From Sulfurisoma sp963709555 (lineage in GTDB: Bacteria > Pseudomonadota > Gammaproteobacteria > Burkholderiales > Rhodocyclaceae), in contig CAVPWR010000003.1 in NCBI GenBank assembly GCA_963709555.1, positions 248,001-312,000 of the forward strand: a stretch of 64,000 bases of DNA, written 5' to 3'. The notes under the pieces were generated by a model. It searched no databases and was not told the DNA's origin. It was given only the letters and a program-made list of their open reading frames with translations. A program made the position numbers and the translations under genes. Shown piece after piece: positions 28,799 to 37,191 of the stretch (its first letter is position 1; every line of letters starts with the position of its first letter).

Positions 28799-29425
28799 TT
28801 ATTTCTTCTCCTCCGCCTCGACCTCTTCCCAGCCGGTGATCATGGCCTTGATGTGGGCGAGCGGGGTATGGCCGGTGGTGGTCAGGTAGACGTGGGCGAT
28901 CAGGAACAGCAGCATCATGAAGGCGGCCACGGTGTGGAAGAAGGCCACCCATTCCAGGCTCAGGTATTTGTCCCAGCCCCAGGCATTCCACTTGTCGTAG
29001 AAGATGTAGAACCAGCCGGTGAACCAGATCAGCGGGCCGATGAACAGCATCACCCCGAGATAGGCCAGGCGCTGCAGCGGGTTGTGCTTCTTCAGCGTGG
29101 TCAGGCGGAACGGGTGCGGCGCATTGACGAAGATGCCGAACAGGTAGTACTTGGCCATGGCATCGACCTTCTGCAGCGTCGGGACATACTGCTTCCATTC
29201 GCCCGTGGTGATGTGCCAGAAGATGGCGAACACCCACAGCCCGACCAGCGTCCAGGCGGCGATGGTGTGGAGATTCACCGCCTTCTCGAAGCCGAGGAAA
29301 CTGTAGCTGCCGTGCACTTCGAAGCCGGTCAGCAGCAGGAAGATGATCAGTCCCGCCTGCGACCAGTGCCAGATGCGCTCGAAGATCTTGAAGACGTAGA
29401 GTTTCTGCATTGCGTGTGCGGACAT
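28799..29425 (-). CDS. cytochrome b561-type membrane subunit
   Basis: A 208-residue membrane protein with four or five helices and paired His ligands: FERIWHWSQAGLIIFLLLTG, VNLHTIAAWTLVGLWVFAIFWHI, LAYLGVMLFIGPLIWFTGWFYIF and WVAFFHTVAAFMMLLFLIAHVYL. This pattern matches di-heme cytochrome b subunits of the formate dehydrogenase / thiosulfate reductase / Ni-Fe hydrogenase group. It starts 4 bp after the stop of the octaheme cytochrome gene, so the two are translated together, and it is the likely quinone-interacting anchor that exchanges electrons with that cytochrome. Confidence 0.92.
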   Translation of the reverse strand: MSAHAMQKLYVFKIFERIWHWSQAGLIIFLLLTGFEVHGSYSFLGFEKAVNLHTIAAWTLVGLWVFAIFWHITTGEWKQYVPTLQKVDAMAKYYLFGIFVNAPHPFRLTTLKKHNPLQRLAYLGVMLFIGPLIWFTGWFYIFYDKWNAWGWDKYLSLEWVAFFHTVAAFMMLLFLIAHVYLTTTGHTPLAHIKAMITGWEEVEAEEKK

Positions 29426-29429
29426 TTTC

Positions 29430-31091
29430 TTATCCCTTCCGGCTCAGGTAGGTACGCAGGCCGCCATGGAGCAGCACGCCCGCCAGTGTCGCGGCGGCGA
29501 GCAGCCAGCCGATCAGGTCGAGCATGCCGTTGGCGTCGCGACGGGGGATGTAGACACCCTTGATCCCTTGCAGGCGACCACTCTTGCTGTGGCATTGCGT
29601 GCAGGTCAGGGCGTCGGACTTGGGCGCGACCATGTGGGTGATGGGCCAGCTCATCTCGGTGGAGACGAAGTCGAACTTGCCGCTGAACTTCTGTCCGGCC
29701 GCCTCCGCGCCGGCCTTGAGGGCGCCGTCCCACTTGTAGTTGGCCCAGTAGCCCGTATCGTCCTTCTCGCCGTAGCCGACCGCGGTGTGGGGCACCAGCA
29801 GCGACTTGGTTTCGAGGTCGTAGGGCTGCTTGCCGCGGAACACCTTGAGCGGCCAGATGCGCGACTGGCCATCCGTGGGGCTGCCACCGTACTCGTTGAT
29901 CTTGGTCACGCCCTGGGTATTGACCGGGTCGCCGAGCAGGGTGTACTTGACCTTGCCGTTGATCCAGGCGTACTCGGGCACGACGTCGCTCTCGTAGGTG
30001 AAGTTGCCCTTGATCGAGTCGTACTTGTCGTGGTGACCCGAGGCATCCTTGATCTTCATGCGCTTGCCGTCCGGGGTCAGCTTGCCGGCGGTCGACCAGT
30101 CCCAGGTCATCTTGGTCGGCTGCGCGCGGGCGAACTGCGGTACGTGGCAGGTCTGGCAGGCGATCTTGTCGGTGTGGCTGTTGAGCCGCTCCTTGACCTT
30201 GTGCGGGGCGCTGCCGTGGCAGGCCTGGCAGCTGGCGACATTGCCCTTGTTCTCCTTGCCGCGCATGTGCGCCGTGTCCTCGGCCTTGCCGGCCGGGGTG
30301 TAGCGGCTGCCCGGGATGTTGTGGCCCTGGGTGGCGTGGCAGGTGGCGCAGCTGAAGTTGAGGCCCTTGGCGTCCATGTGCACGTCGAGGTACTTGGCCG
30401 GCTTCTTCAGCGAGCTGTCGAGGTCGCCGTGCTTGACCGCATCGCCGCCGCCGCCGAAGAAATGGCAGGCGCCGCAGGTGTCGCGGCTGGTCTTGCCGAC
30501 GCTTTGCGCGACCTTGGGCAGGTCGACCGCCTTGGCGGTCTTGCCCGAGCCTGGCGGGAACTCGATGTCCTTGTAGGTCGGGTGACCGGCAAGGCCCGGC
30601 AGCTTCTTGTAGGCGCCGGTGGTGTCGTGGCAGACCAGGCAATCGACATTGGACTCGGACGTGAAGTCGAAGGTCTTGGCGTTTTCCATGCCGTAGCCGA
30701 CGTGGCAGGAGGCACAGAACTTCTCGTTGGACGCCGTCGCCGTACAGAAGTTGTTGATGACGTTCTTCTTGCCGAGCTTCTGCTTGTTTTCCGGGTTGAC
30801 CCACTCCCAAGTCCAGTGCTTGGTCTTGTGGACCTGCTTGGCCGCCTCGGTGTGGCAGGAAAGGCAGGCCTTGGTGACCTCGGGACCGGACTTGAAGTTC
30901 TGCTGCAGTTCCTTGAACTTGCTGTGGTCGGCCGTGCTGCTGAGGGCCTTGGGCGGTGCGGCGGGGGCCGCGCCCGGGGCCGGCGCCGCGGCTGCCGGCG
31001 CTGCCGGAGCGGCAGCGGCCGGGGGCTCGGAGGCGCCGGCGGCGAAGCTGACGCTCGCCAGTGCCGCCAGAAGGATTTGACTGAATCTCAT
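29430..31091 (-). CDS. octaheme c-type cytochrome, tetrathionate reductase family
   Basis: A 553-residue exported multiheme cytochrome with exactly eight CXXCH motifs: CLSCH, CASCH, CLVCH, CGACH, CATCH, CQACH, CQTCH and CTQCH. A signal peptide (MRFSQILLAALASVSFAAGA) is followed by an Ala/Pro-rich linker (about 22-55), and a C-terminal membrane helix (LIGWLLAAATLAGVLLHGGL) anchors it. Spacing and length match the OTR family known from Shewanella, which reduces tetrathionate, nitrite or hydroxylamine in vitro. The real substrate here is open. With the cytochrome b subunit it would form a membrane-bound quinol-linked complex facing the periplasm. Confidence 0.93.
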   Translation of the reverse strand: MRFSQILLAALASVSFAAGASEPPAAAAPAAPAAAAPAPGAAPAAPPKALSSTADHSKFKELQQNFKSGPEVTKACLSCHTEAAKQVHKTKHWTWEWVNPENKQKLGKKNVINNFCTATASNEKFCASCHVGYGMENAKTFDFTSESNVDCLVCHDTTGAYKKLPGLAGHPTYKDIEFPPGSGKTAKAVDLPKVAQSVGKTSRDTCGACHFFGGGGDAVKHGDLDSSLKKPAKYLDVHMDAKGLNFSCATCHATQGHNIPGSRYTPAGKAEDTAHMRGKENKGNVASCQACHGSAPHKVKERLNSHTDKIACQTCHVPQFARAQPTKMTWDWSTAGKLTPDGKRMKIKDASGHHDKYDSIKGNFTYESDVVPEYAWINGKVKYTLLGDPVNTQGVTKINEYGGSPTDGQSRIWPLKVFRGKQPYDLETKSLLVPHTAVGYGEKDDTGYWANYKWDGALKAGAEAAGQKFSGKFDFVSTEMSWPITHMVAPKSDALTCTQCHSKSGRLQGIKGVYIPRRDANGMLDLIGWLLAAATLAGVLLHGGLRTYLSRKG

Positions 31092-31114
31092 GGTGATCTC
31101 CTTGGTGTCCGCGA

Positions 31115-31660
31115 TCAGCAGCCGCTACCGCGGCGCCGCCGGAACCGCCGCCGCCAGCCGCCTTCGGATACTGGATTTGCGGCGTCGGCTTGGACGGATC
31201 CATGACGAGGAATTTCTGCCTGGTCCTCGGCCACCTGCTTCATGATGCCGCCGACGAGCGGGCCGAACATCGGGCCCATCAGCGCCGCATTCATGGTGCC
31301 GATATAGACCTTGCCGTCATTCTTCTTGTAAATGGAGATCTTGCAGGGCATCAGGATGGAGAGGAACTTGACGCTGTCCTCGTTGAGGATCGGGCCGGAG
31401 TACTTGGTCGAACAGGCCTCGACCATGATCACCGGCAGGGCGTTGCCGCCGTCGGCCTGGACGGCCTTGGCCGGGAAGCGCAGGCCTGCGAGGGCCCAAC
31501 CCTTGCCCGCGCCCTCGATATTTTGCTGGATGCGCGCGACGGTCTCCTCCAGACCGAAGGGGCTCATCCGCTCGTTGAACATCATCCCGCCCATCATGTT
31601 CCAGCCGAGCACGCCTGTGAATACGATACCTACGATGAAACTGCCGACGATCTTAAGCAT
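31115..31660 (-). CDS. DUF302 protein, N-terminally anchored, garbled C-terminus
   Basis: A 181-residue protein with an N-terminal membrane helix (MLKIVGSFIVGIVFTGVLGWNMM) and a DUF302 domain (FGLEETVARIQQNIEGAGKGWALAG... ACSTKYSGPILNEDSVKFLSILMPCKISIYKKNDGKVYIGTMN). The last 40 residues look wrong. In the neighbouring frame the sequence continues FLVMDPSKPTPQIQYPKAAG and a Gly-Ser tail. Two compensating indels (about 31207 and 31130) would explain this. DUF302 proteins are often found beside sulfur and heme redox genes; the role is unknown. It heads the operon with the octaheme cytochrome. Confidence 0.85.
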   Translation of the reverse strand: MLKIVGSFIVGIVFTGVLGWNMMGGMMFNERMSPFGLEETVARIQQNIEGAGKGWALAGLRFPAKAVQADGGNALPVIMVEACSTKYSGPILNEDSVKFLSILMPCKISIYKKNDGKVYIGTMNAALMGPMFGPLVGGIMKQVAEDQAEIPRHGSVQADAANPVSEGGWRRRFRRRRGSGC

Positions 31661-31787
31661 GGTTGATTTCCCCTAATAGCCCTATATAAGAACGTGCTTA
31701 TTTTCTTATAATTCGAACGCAAGTGTTGATAATTATCAAAGAAACCCGTCTTACTTTTTGCCCATAAGCAGCCCCTGACAGGGCTAC

Positions 31788-32390
31788 TTATGGGCTGCGA
31801 TGGAGTTGCGAATGGCGGAAACAGCCCGCCAGATGGTCGTTGACGAGGCCGACCGCCTGCATCAGCGCGTAGCAGATGGTCGAACCGACGAATTTGAAGC
31901 CCCGGCGCTTGAGGTCACTGGCCAGAGCATCGGAAATCGGGGAGGTGGCGGGCAGATCCTCCTTCTGCAGCCAGGTATTCCGGACCTGGCGGCCTTCGAC
32001 GAAGCGCCAGAGATAGGCGTCGAAGCTGCCGAATTCCTGCTGCACCTCGATGAAGGCGCGGGCGTTGCCGATGGCGGCGGCGATCTTGAGGCGGTTGCGG
32101 ACGATGCCGGGGTCGGCCAGCAGCCGCGCGACATCGGCGTCGTCGAAAGCCGCCACCGCGGCGACATCGAAGCCGGCGAAGGCCCGACGGTAGTTGTCGC
32201 GCTTCCTCAGGATGGTGAGCCACGACAGCCCGGCCTGGGCGCCTTCGAGGATGAGGAACTCGAACAGGACGCGGTCGTCATGCTGCGGCACGCCCCATTC
32301 CTCGTCGTGGTAGGCGACGTAGAGCGGGTCGTCGCCGCACCAGGGGCAGCGCGGCGTCTCGCCAGAGCCGACTTTTGGTGTCGGACTCAG
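31788..32390 (-). CDS. tag: DNA-3-methyladenine glycosylase I (Tag), start codon unclear
   Basis: Tag removes 3-methyladenine from alkylated DNA. The frame includes RCPWCGDDPLYVAYHDEEWG, FLILEGAQAGLSWLTILRKR, RRGFKFVGSTICYALMQAVG and the C-terminal LVNDHLAGC.RH that completes the zinc site with the N-terminal Cys. The first ATG/GTG/TTG in frame is GTG 32291, but this would lose the conserved N-terminus. Upstream there is no normal start codon; a CTG at 32390 overlaps the stop of the GNAT gene (CTGA). A dispersed-repeat copy (32354-32376, giving PKVGSGETP) precedes the Cys, so the native start may have been displaced. Confidence 0.85.
   Translation of the reverse strand: MSPTPKVGSGETPRCPWCGDDPLYVAYHDEEWGVPQHDDRVLFEFLILEGAQAGLSWLTILRKRDNYRRAFAGFDVAAVAAFDDADVARLLADPGIVRNRLKIAAAIGNARAFIEVQQEFGSFDAYLWRFVEGRQVRNTWLQKEDLPATSPISDALASDLKRRGFKFVGSTICYALMQAVGLVNDHLAGCFRHSQLHRSP
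32354..32376 (-). repeat. KVG-type dispersed repeat, copy 7
   Basis: On the minus strand AAAAGTCGGCTCTGGCGAGA followed by CGC; it encodes KVGSGET at the extreme N-terminus of Tag. It mixes features of the long (GGCTCT) and short (GGCGAGAC) forms. Confidence 0.6.
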
Positions 32391-35077
32391 TTCAGCACCA
32401 GTACGCCGCGCTTCAGCCCCGAGTCTTCCGGGTGCGGCGACATGACGAAGCCGAGGCTCTGCACGAAGGCGAGCATGCGGCCGTTCTCGGCGAGGAAGTC
32501 ACCGTTCATGTACTTGAGGCCGCGGCCGCGGGCGGTATCGATCAGCACGCCCATCAGTCGCCGCGCCAGGCCCTTGCCCTGCCAGTCGTCGGCGACGACG
32601 ATGGCGAACTCGCAGGATTCGCCGTCGGGGTTGGTGGCGTAGCGGCAGACGCCGATCTCGACTTCGTGGCCGTCCTTTTCGGTAATCGCGACGAAGGCCA
32701 TCTCGCGGTCGTAGTCGATCTGGGTCAGGCGGATCAGCTGCGACTGTCCCAGTTCGCGGATGGTGTTCATGAAGCGGAAATATTTAGTCTCCGCCGACAG
32801 CATGCGCACGAACTCGTTCTCGATGTCGGCATCCTCCGGCTTGATCGGCCGGATGGTGACCGTCTTGCCATCCTTGCTCTGGAAAGTCGTCACCAGGTGC
32901 GAGGGGTAGGGGTGGATCGCCATGTGGTCGTAGCGGCCCGCCGTCAGCGGTATGTTCTCGATGGTGATGTGTGCGTCGACGGCGACCGCGCCCAGTTCGT
33001 CGACGATCAGCGGATTGATGTCGAGTTCGGTGATCCACGGCAGTTCGCAGACCATCTCCGACACGCGTAGCAGCACGGCCGCCAGCGCCTCCATGTTCAC
33101 CGCCGGCATGTTGCGAAACTCGCCCAGTCGCGCCATGTCGCGCGCCGAATCCAGCAGGTCGCCGACGAGGAAACGGTTGAGCGGCGGCAGCGCCACTGCC
33201 CGCCGGCTCTGGCCCGATTCGATATCGGTGCCGCCGCGGCCGAAGACGATGGTCGGGCCGAAGATCTCGTCCTTGACCATGCCCACCATCAGCTCGCGGC
33301 CGTTGGACTTCTGGATCATCGGCTCGATGGCGATGCCATGGACGATGGCGTCGGGACGGCTCTTCTTCACATGGTCGAGAATCTCGTTGTAGGAATCGCG
33401 CACGGCCGCCAGCGAGTTGAGGTTGAGGCGCACCCCGCCCGAGTCGGTCTTGTGGGTGATCTGCGGCGAGTCGATTTTCATCACCACCGGCAGGCCCATC
33501 TCTTCGGCCAGTACCATGGCCTCGGAGGGCGAACGCGCAACCACGGTCTGGGCGATGGGGATGCGGAAGGCCGCGAGCAGCGCCTTCGATTCCATTTCGT
33601 TGAGCATCCGGCGGCCTTCGCCCAGCGCGGTCTCGATCACCAGTCGCGCCGATTCGAGGCGCGGCGGCACGTGGTCGGCGATGGCCGCCGGCGTCTGCAT
33701 CAAGAGCTTCTGGTTGCGGTAATAGGCCGAGATGTGCGAGAACAGCTCGACGGCCGGCTCGGGCGTGCGGAAGGTCGGGATGCCGGCGCCCTTGAACAGC
33801 AGCCGCGCCTCATGCACCTGCGACTCGCCCATCCAGCAGGTTACCAGCGGCTTGTCGGACTTGAAGGCGATCTCGAGCAGCGCGCGGGCCGCCTGCGTCG
33901 GGTCGGTCATCGCCTGCGGCGTCAGGATCGCCAGCACGCCGTCGACGCCGTCGTCCTCGATGCATGCGGTCAACGCGGCGGCGTAGCGCGCGGGGTCGGC
34001 ATCGCCGACGATGTCGAGCGGATTGGATTTTGACCAGGTCGGCGGCAGCAAGTCGTTGAGCTTCGCCAGCGTGGCATCCGCAAGTTTCGCCAGCGGGATG
34101 CCGATGTCGGCGGCATGGTCGGCCGCCATCGCGCCCGGTCCGCCGCCGTTGGTGATGATGGCCAGGCGGTTGCCACGCGGGCGGAAGTGCGAGAACAGCG
34201 CCGAGGCCGCGGCATACATCTGGCCGACATTGCCCAGGCGCACCACGCCGGCTCGACGCAGCGCGGCGTCGAAGACGTCGTCGGCGCCGACCAGCGAGCC
34301 GGTGTGCGACAGCGCGGCCTTTCCGCCGGCCGCATGCTTGCCGACCTTGATCAGCAGCACCGGCTTGCAGCGCGCGGCGGCGCGCAGCGCGCTCATGAAG
34401 CGGCGCGGATTCTTGATGCCCTCGATGTAGAGGAAGATGTTCTCGGTCTTCGGGTCGGAGACCAGGTAGTCGAGGATCTCGCCGAAATCGACGTCCGAGG
34501 TCGCGCCCAGCGAAACCACGGTGGAAAAACCGACGTTGTTCGGCTGCGCCCAGTCGAGGATGGCGGTGCACAGCGCCCCCGACTGCGACACCAGGCCGAT
34601 GGTGCCGGGGTTGGCGCTGCCGTGGGCGAAGGTGAGATTCACGCCCGAGCCCGGGCGCATGATGCCCAGGCAGTTGGGTCCGATCAGGCGGATGCGATGG
34701 CGCCGCGCGGTCTCGATCACCGCGCGCTCGAGCGAGGCGCCGCGCGTCCCGCTTTCCGAGAAGCCGCCGGTGATCACGATGACATTGCGCGTGCCGGCGC
34801 GGCCGCAGGCCTCGACGATGGCGGGAACGGTTTCGGGCTTGGTGCAGATGACCGCGAGGTCGAGTCGTTGTGGAATGCTCTCGACCGAGTCGTAGCTCTT
34901 GTGGCCGAACACCGTCTCGTGCTGCGGATTGACGCAGAACAGCTTGCCCTTGTAGCTGCCGTCCAGCATGTTGCGGACGAGGATGGTGCCGACGGTGCAG
35001 GGCGTTTCCGAAGCGCCGACGATGGCGACCGACTTCGGCTCGAAAAGAGAGGTGAGATAGTGCTGCTCGTAGTTCAT
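32387..35077 (-). CDS. Pat/YfiQ-like protein: NDP-forming acyl-CoA synthetase-like domains plus GNAT
   Basis: An 896-residue fusion. Residues about 1-460 resemble the CoA-binding and ligase parts of ADP-forming acetyl-CoA synthetase (SVAIVGASETPCTVG, GLVSQSGALCTAILDW, SHTGSLVGADDVFDAALRRAG). About 480-700 is an ATP-grasp domain (ESKALLAAFRIPIAQT, VVMKIDSPQITHKTDSGGV, WITELDINPLIVDE). About 730-896 is a GNAT acetyltransferase domain (IAIVVADDWQGKGLARRLMGVLI). This matches Pat/YfiQ protein lysine acetyltransferases, which acetylate acetyl-CoA synthetase and other enzymes. The histidine in LSHTGSLVG is the position usually phosphorylated in ADP-forming synthetases, so catalysis by the ligase part is not ruled out. 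Confidence 0.93.
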   Translation of the reverse strand: MNYEQHYLTSLFEPKSVAIVGASETPCTVGTILVRNMLDGSYKGKLFCVNPQHETVFGHKSYDSVESIPQRLDLAVICTKPETVPAIVEACGRAGTRNVIVITGGFSESGTRGASLERAVIETARRHRIRLIGPNCLGIMRPGSGVNLTFAHGSANPGTIGLVSQSGALCTAILDWAQPNNVGFSTVVSLGATSDVDFGEILDYLVSDPKTENIFLYIEGIKNPRRFMSALRAAARCKPVLLIKVGKHAAGGKAALSHTGSLVGADDVFDAALRRAGVVRLGNVGQMYAAASALFSHFRPRGNRLAIITNGGGPGAMAADHAADIGIPLAKLADATLAKLNDLLPPTWSKSNPLDIVGDADPARYAAALTACIEDDGVDGVLAILTPQAMTDPTQAARALLEIAFKSDKPLVTCWMGESQVHEARLLFKGAGIPTFRTPEPAVELFSHISAYYRNQKLLMQTPAAIADHVPPRLESARLVIETALGEGRRMLNEMESKALLAAFRIPIAQTVVARSPSEAMVLAEEMGLPVVMKIDSPQITHKTDSGGVRLNLNSLAAVRDSYNEILDHVKKSRPDAIVHGIAIEPMIQKSNGRELMVGMVKDEIFGPTIVFGRGGTDIESGQSRRAVALPPLNRFLVGDLLDSARDMARLGEFRNMPAVNMEALAAVLLRVSEMVCELPWITELDINPLIVDELGAVAVDAHITIENIPLTAGRYDHMAIHPYPSHLVTTFQSKDGKTVTIRPIKPEDADIENEFVRMLSAETKYFRFMNTIRELGQSQLIRLTQIDYDREMAFVAITEKDGHEVEIGVCRYATNPDGESCEFAIVVADDWQGKGLARRLMGVLIDTARGRGLKYMNGDFLAENGRMLAFVQSLGFVMSPHPEDSGLKRGVLVLN

Positions 35078-35176
35078 GGTGCGCCCTATGGTTGATCTGG
35101 GCAGATTGTTGCGATGCAGCATAGCACAGGCCGGCCGATACGGATACCGCGAAAATCGGCGAGAATCTGCGCCCAT

Positions 35177-35728
35177 ATGAACGAAATCGCAAGTATCGCT
35201 ACGCCATCCGCCTGGGTGCGCCGCTTCGCCCCGCTGATTCCCGCCGGTGGCGACGTGCTCGACCTCGCCTGCGGCCAGGGCCGCAACACGCGGCTGCTGC
35301 TGGAACTGGGATACAAGGTCGAAGCCGTGGATCGCGACGCTGCGGCGCTGGCCAACCTCCACGGCCTGCCGGGTGTGACCACGCGCGAAGCCGACCTCGA
35401 AGGCGGCCCCTGGCCCTATCACAGCCGCGCCTTCGACGGCATCGTCGTCACCAACTACCTGTGGCGGCCGCTGCTGCCCTCGCTGCTCAACGCCCTGGTC
35501 GAGGAGGGCGTGCTGATCTACGAAACCTTCATGGCCGGCAACGAGTTGCTGGGCAAGCCGAGCAACCCGCAATTCCTGCTGCGCCGGGGCGAACTGCTGG
35601 ACATGGTGATGCGCAAGCACTTCACGGTGATCGCCTTCGAGCAGGGCGAGATCGATTCGCCTCGGCCTGCGGTGGTCCAGCGCATCTGCGCGCGGCGCGG
35701 GCGGCCGGTCAGGCTGCCGCCTGGCTGA
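35177..35728 (+). CDS. SAM-dependent methyltransferase (class I)
   Basis: A 183-residue Rossmann-fold methyltransferase. The SAM-binding motif is DVLDLACGQGRNTRLLLELG, with VEAVDRDAAALANL as the second strand acidic loop. ATG 35177 starts MNEIASIATPSAWVRRFAPL, a good family start; an upstream in-frame ATG gives a basic leader with no similarity. It resembles TehB-like or tellurite-resistance-type methyltransferases that act on small molecules, but the substrate cannot be told. It overlaps the convergent beta-CASP gene by 20 bp. Confidence 0.85.
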   Translation: MNEIASIATPSAWVRRFAPLIPAGGDVLDLACGQGRNTRLLLELGYKVEAVDRDAAALANLHGLPGVTTREADLEGGPWPYHSRAFDGIVVTNYLWRPLLPSLLNALVEEGVLIYETFMAGNELLGKPSNPQFLLRRGELLDMVMRKHFTVIAFEQGEIDSPRPAVVQRICARRGRPVRLPPG

Positions 35729-37178
35729 TCTCCGCTAGCGCGACGCGGCTTCCCGCTTCCGGCGCCTCGGCGCGCCAGCCCAGCCTTTCTGCTATCAGCG
35801 CGGCGAAACCGGTGGCGGTCTCGGCTTCGCCGTGCACGACGAAAGTCTGCTGCGGCGGGACGGTGAAATTGCCGAGCCAGCCGAGTAGCGCGGCCTGGTC
35901 GCCGTGGGCCGAGAGGCCGCCGATGGTGTAGATGCGCGAGCGCACCATGACCTCGTCGCCGAAGATGCGCACCATGCGCGCCCCATCCACCAGTCGCCGG
36001 CCGAGCGAACCCTCGGCTTGGAAGCCGGTGATGAGCACGCCCGATTCGGGCCGCGGCAGGTTGTGGCGCAGGTGGTGCTTGACGCGGCCGGCATCGCACA
36101 TGCCGCTGGCCGAGACGATGATGGCGCCCCGCACCTCATTGAGCGCCATCGAGTCCTCGACGTTCTCGGTGTAGTGGATGTTGGGCCGGTGGCTGCGGCT
36201 CTGCGCCTGCCAGGCGGCGAGGCTGCGGGCTTCGATGTCGGTCAGCGCCTGGTGGCGCTGGGTCACCTCGGTCGCCGCCACCGCCATCGGCGAATCAACG
36301 TAGATGGGGATGTCGCGGCGGATCAAGTCACGGCGGATCAGGTCGCCCAGCGCATAGAGCACCTCCTGCGTGCGCCCGACGGCAAAGGCCGGCACGATCA
36401 AGTTGCCTTGGCCGCCGGCCGATTTCGCGCCGATGGTCTCGTCGATGGCGCGGACCAGTTCGGCCTCGCTCTCCTCGAAAGTCTTGTGCAAGCGGTTGCC
36501 GTAGGTCGATTCGATCAGCAAGGTGTCGGCCTCGGCGATCGGCGTCGGGTCGCGCACGATCGGCCGCCCCGGCTGGCCGAGGTCGCCCGAGAACACCAGC
36601 TTGCGCGTGGCGCCACCTTCCTCGACCCACAGCTCGATGATGGAGGCGCCGAGGATGTGGCCGGCGTCGCGCAGGCGGCAGCGCATGCCGGGTGCCGGAT
36701 CGAACTCGGTGTCGTAGTCGATGCGCTTGAGCTGGCGCAGGCAGTCGTGCGCCTGGGCCACGGTGTAGAGCGGCGCGCTTTCCTGCGCCGAGCGGCGGTA
36801 GGCTCCATCGCGTGCATCGAGGTGGCGCGCGCGGTGGCGATGGCGGTTCTCGCGCTCCGTCTCCTTCTCTTGAATGTAGCCCGAGTCGGGCAGCATCACC
36901 GCGAGCAGGTCGCAGGTCGCCGGCGTGGCGTAGATCGGCCCGCGGTAGCCCAGTGCCACTAGCCGCGGCAGCAGGCCGGAATGGTCGATGTGGGCGTGGC
37001 TCAGAAGCACGAAGTCGATGCGGCGCGGGTCGAAGGCCAGCGCCTTATGGTTCTTGCCGCGTGCCTCGCGCCCGCCCTGGAACATGCCGCAATCGACGAG
37101 GAAGCGGCTGGTCGCGGACTCGACCAGGTAGCAGGAGCCGGTCACCTCGCGCGCCGCGCCGAGAAAGCTGATGTGCAT
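35709..37178 (-). CDS. beta-CASP metallo-beta-lactamase-fold nuclease
   Basis: A 489-residue MBL-fold RNA-processing type hydrolase. The zinc site is HAHIDHSGLLPRL with further ligands in AGHILGASI and FSGDLGQ. The beta-CASP part has ESTYGNRLHK, VPAFAVGRTQEVLY, SASGMCDAGRV and the C-terminal HGEAETATGF/LSAHGDQ histidines. It resembles the archaeal/bacterial CPSF-like exonuclease group (YsxA/RNase J relatives). A 15-bp tandem duplication (36316-36345) produces LIRRDLIRRD just before PIYVDSPMA. mnmH lies 13 bp upstream, so they may be cotranscribed. Confidence 0.93.
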   Translation of the reverse strand: MHISFLGAAREVTGSCYLVESATSRFLVDCGMFQGGREARGKNHKALAFDPRRIDFVLLSHAHIDHSGLLPRLVALGYRGPIYATPATCDLLAVMLPDSGYIQEKETERENRHRHRARHLDARDGAYRRSAQESAPLYTVAQAHDCLRQLKRIDYDTEFDPAPGMRCRLRDAGHILGASIIELWVEEGGATRKLVFSGDLGQPGRPIVRDPTPIAEADTLLIESTYGNRLHKTFEESEAELVRAIDETIGAKSAGGQGNLIVPAFAVGRTQEVLYALGDLIRRDLIRRDIPIYVDSPMAVAATEVTQRHQALTDIEARSLAAWQAQSRSHRPNIHYTENVEDSMALNEVRGAIIVSASGMCDAGRVKHHLRHNLPRPESGVLITGFQAEGSLGRRLVDGARMVRIFGDEVMVRSRIYTIGGLSAHGDQAALLGWLGNFTVPPQQTFVVHGEAETATGFAALIAERLGWRAEAPEAGSRVALAEISQAAA

Positions 37179-37191
37179 CGTGGCCTCGGCT

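Noticed and set aside
29466..31205. Long frame antisense to the octaheme cytochrome gene
   Set aside because: The minus strand has eight heme motifs, a signal peptide and an anchor; the antisense frame has none of these.
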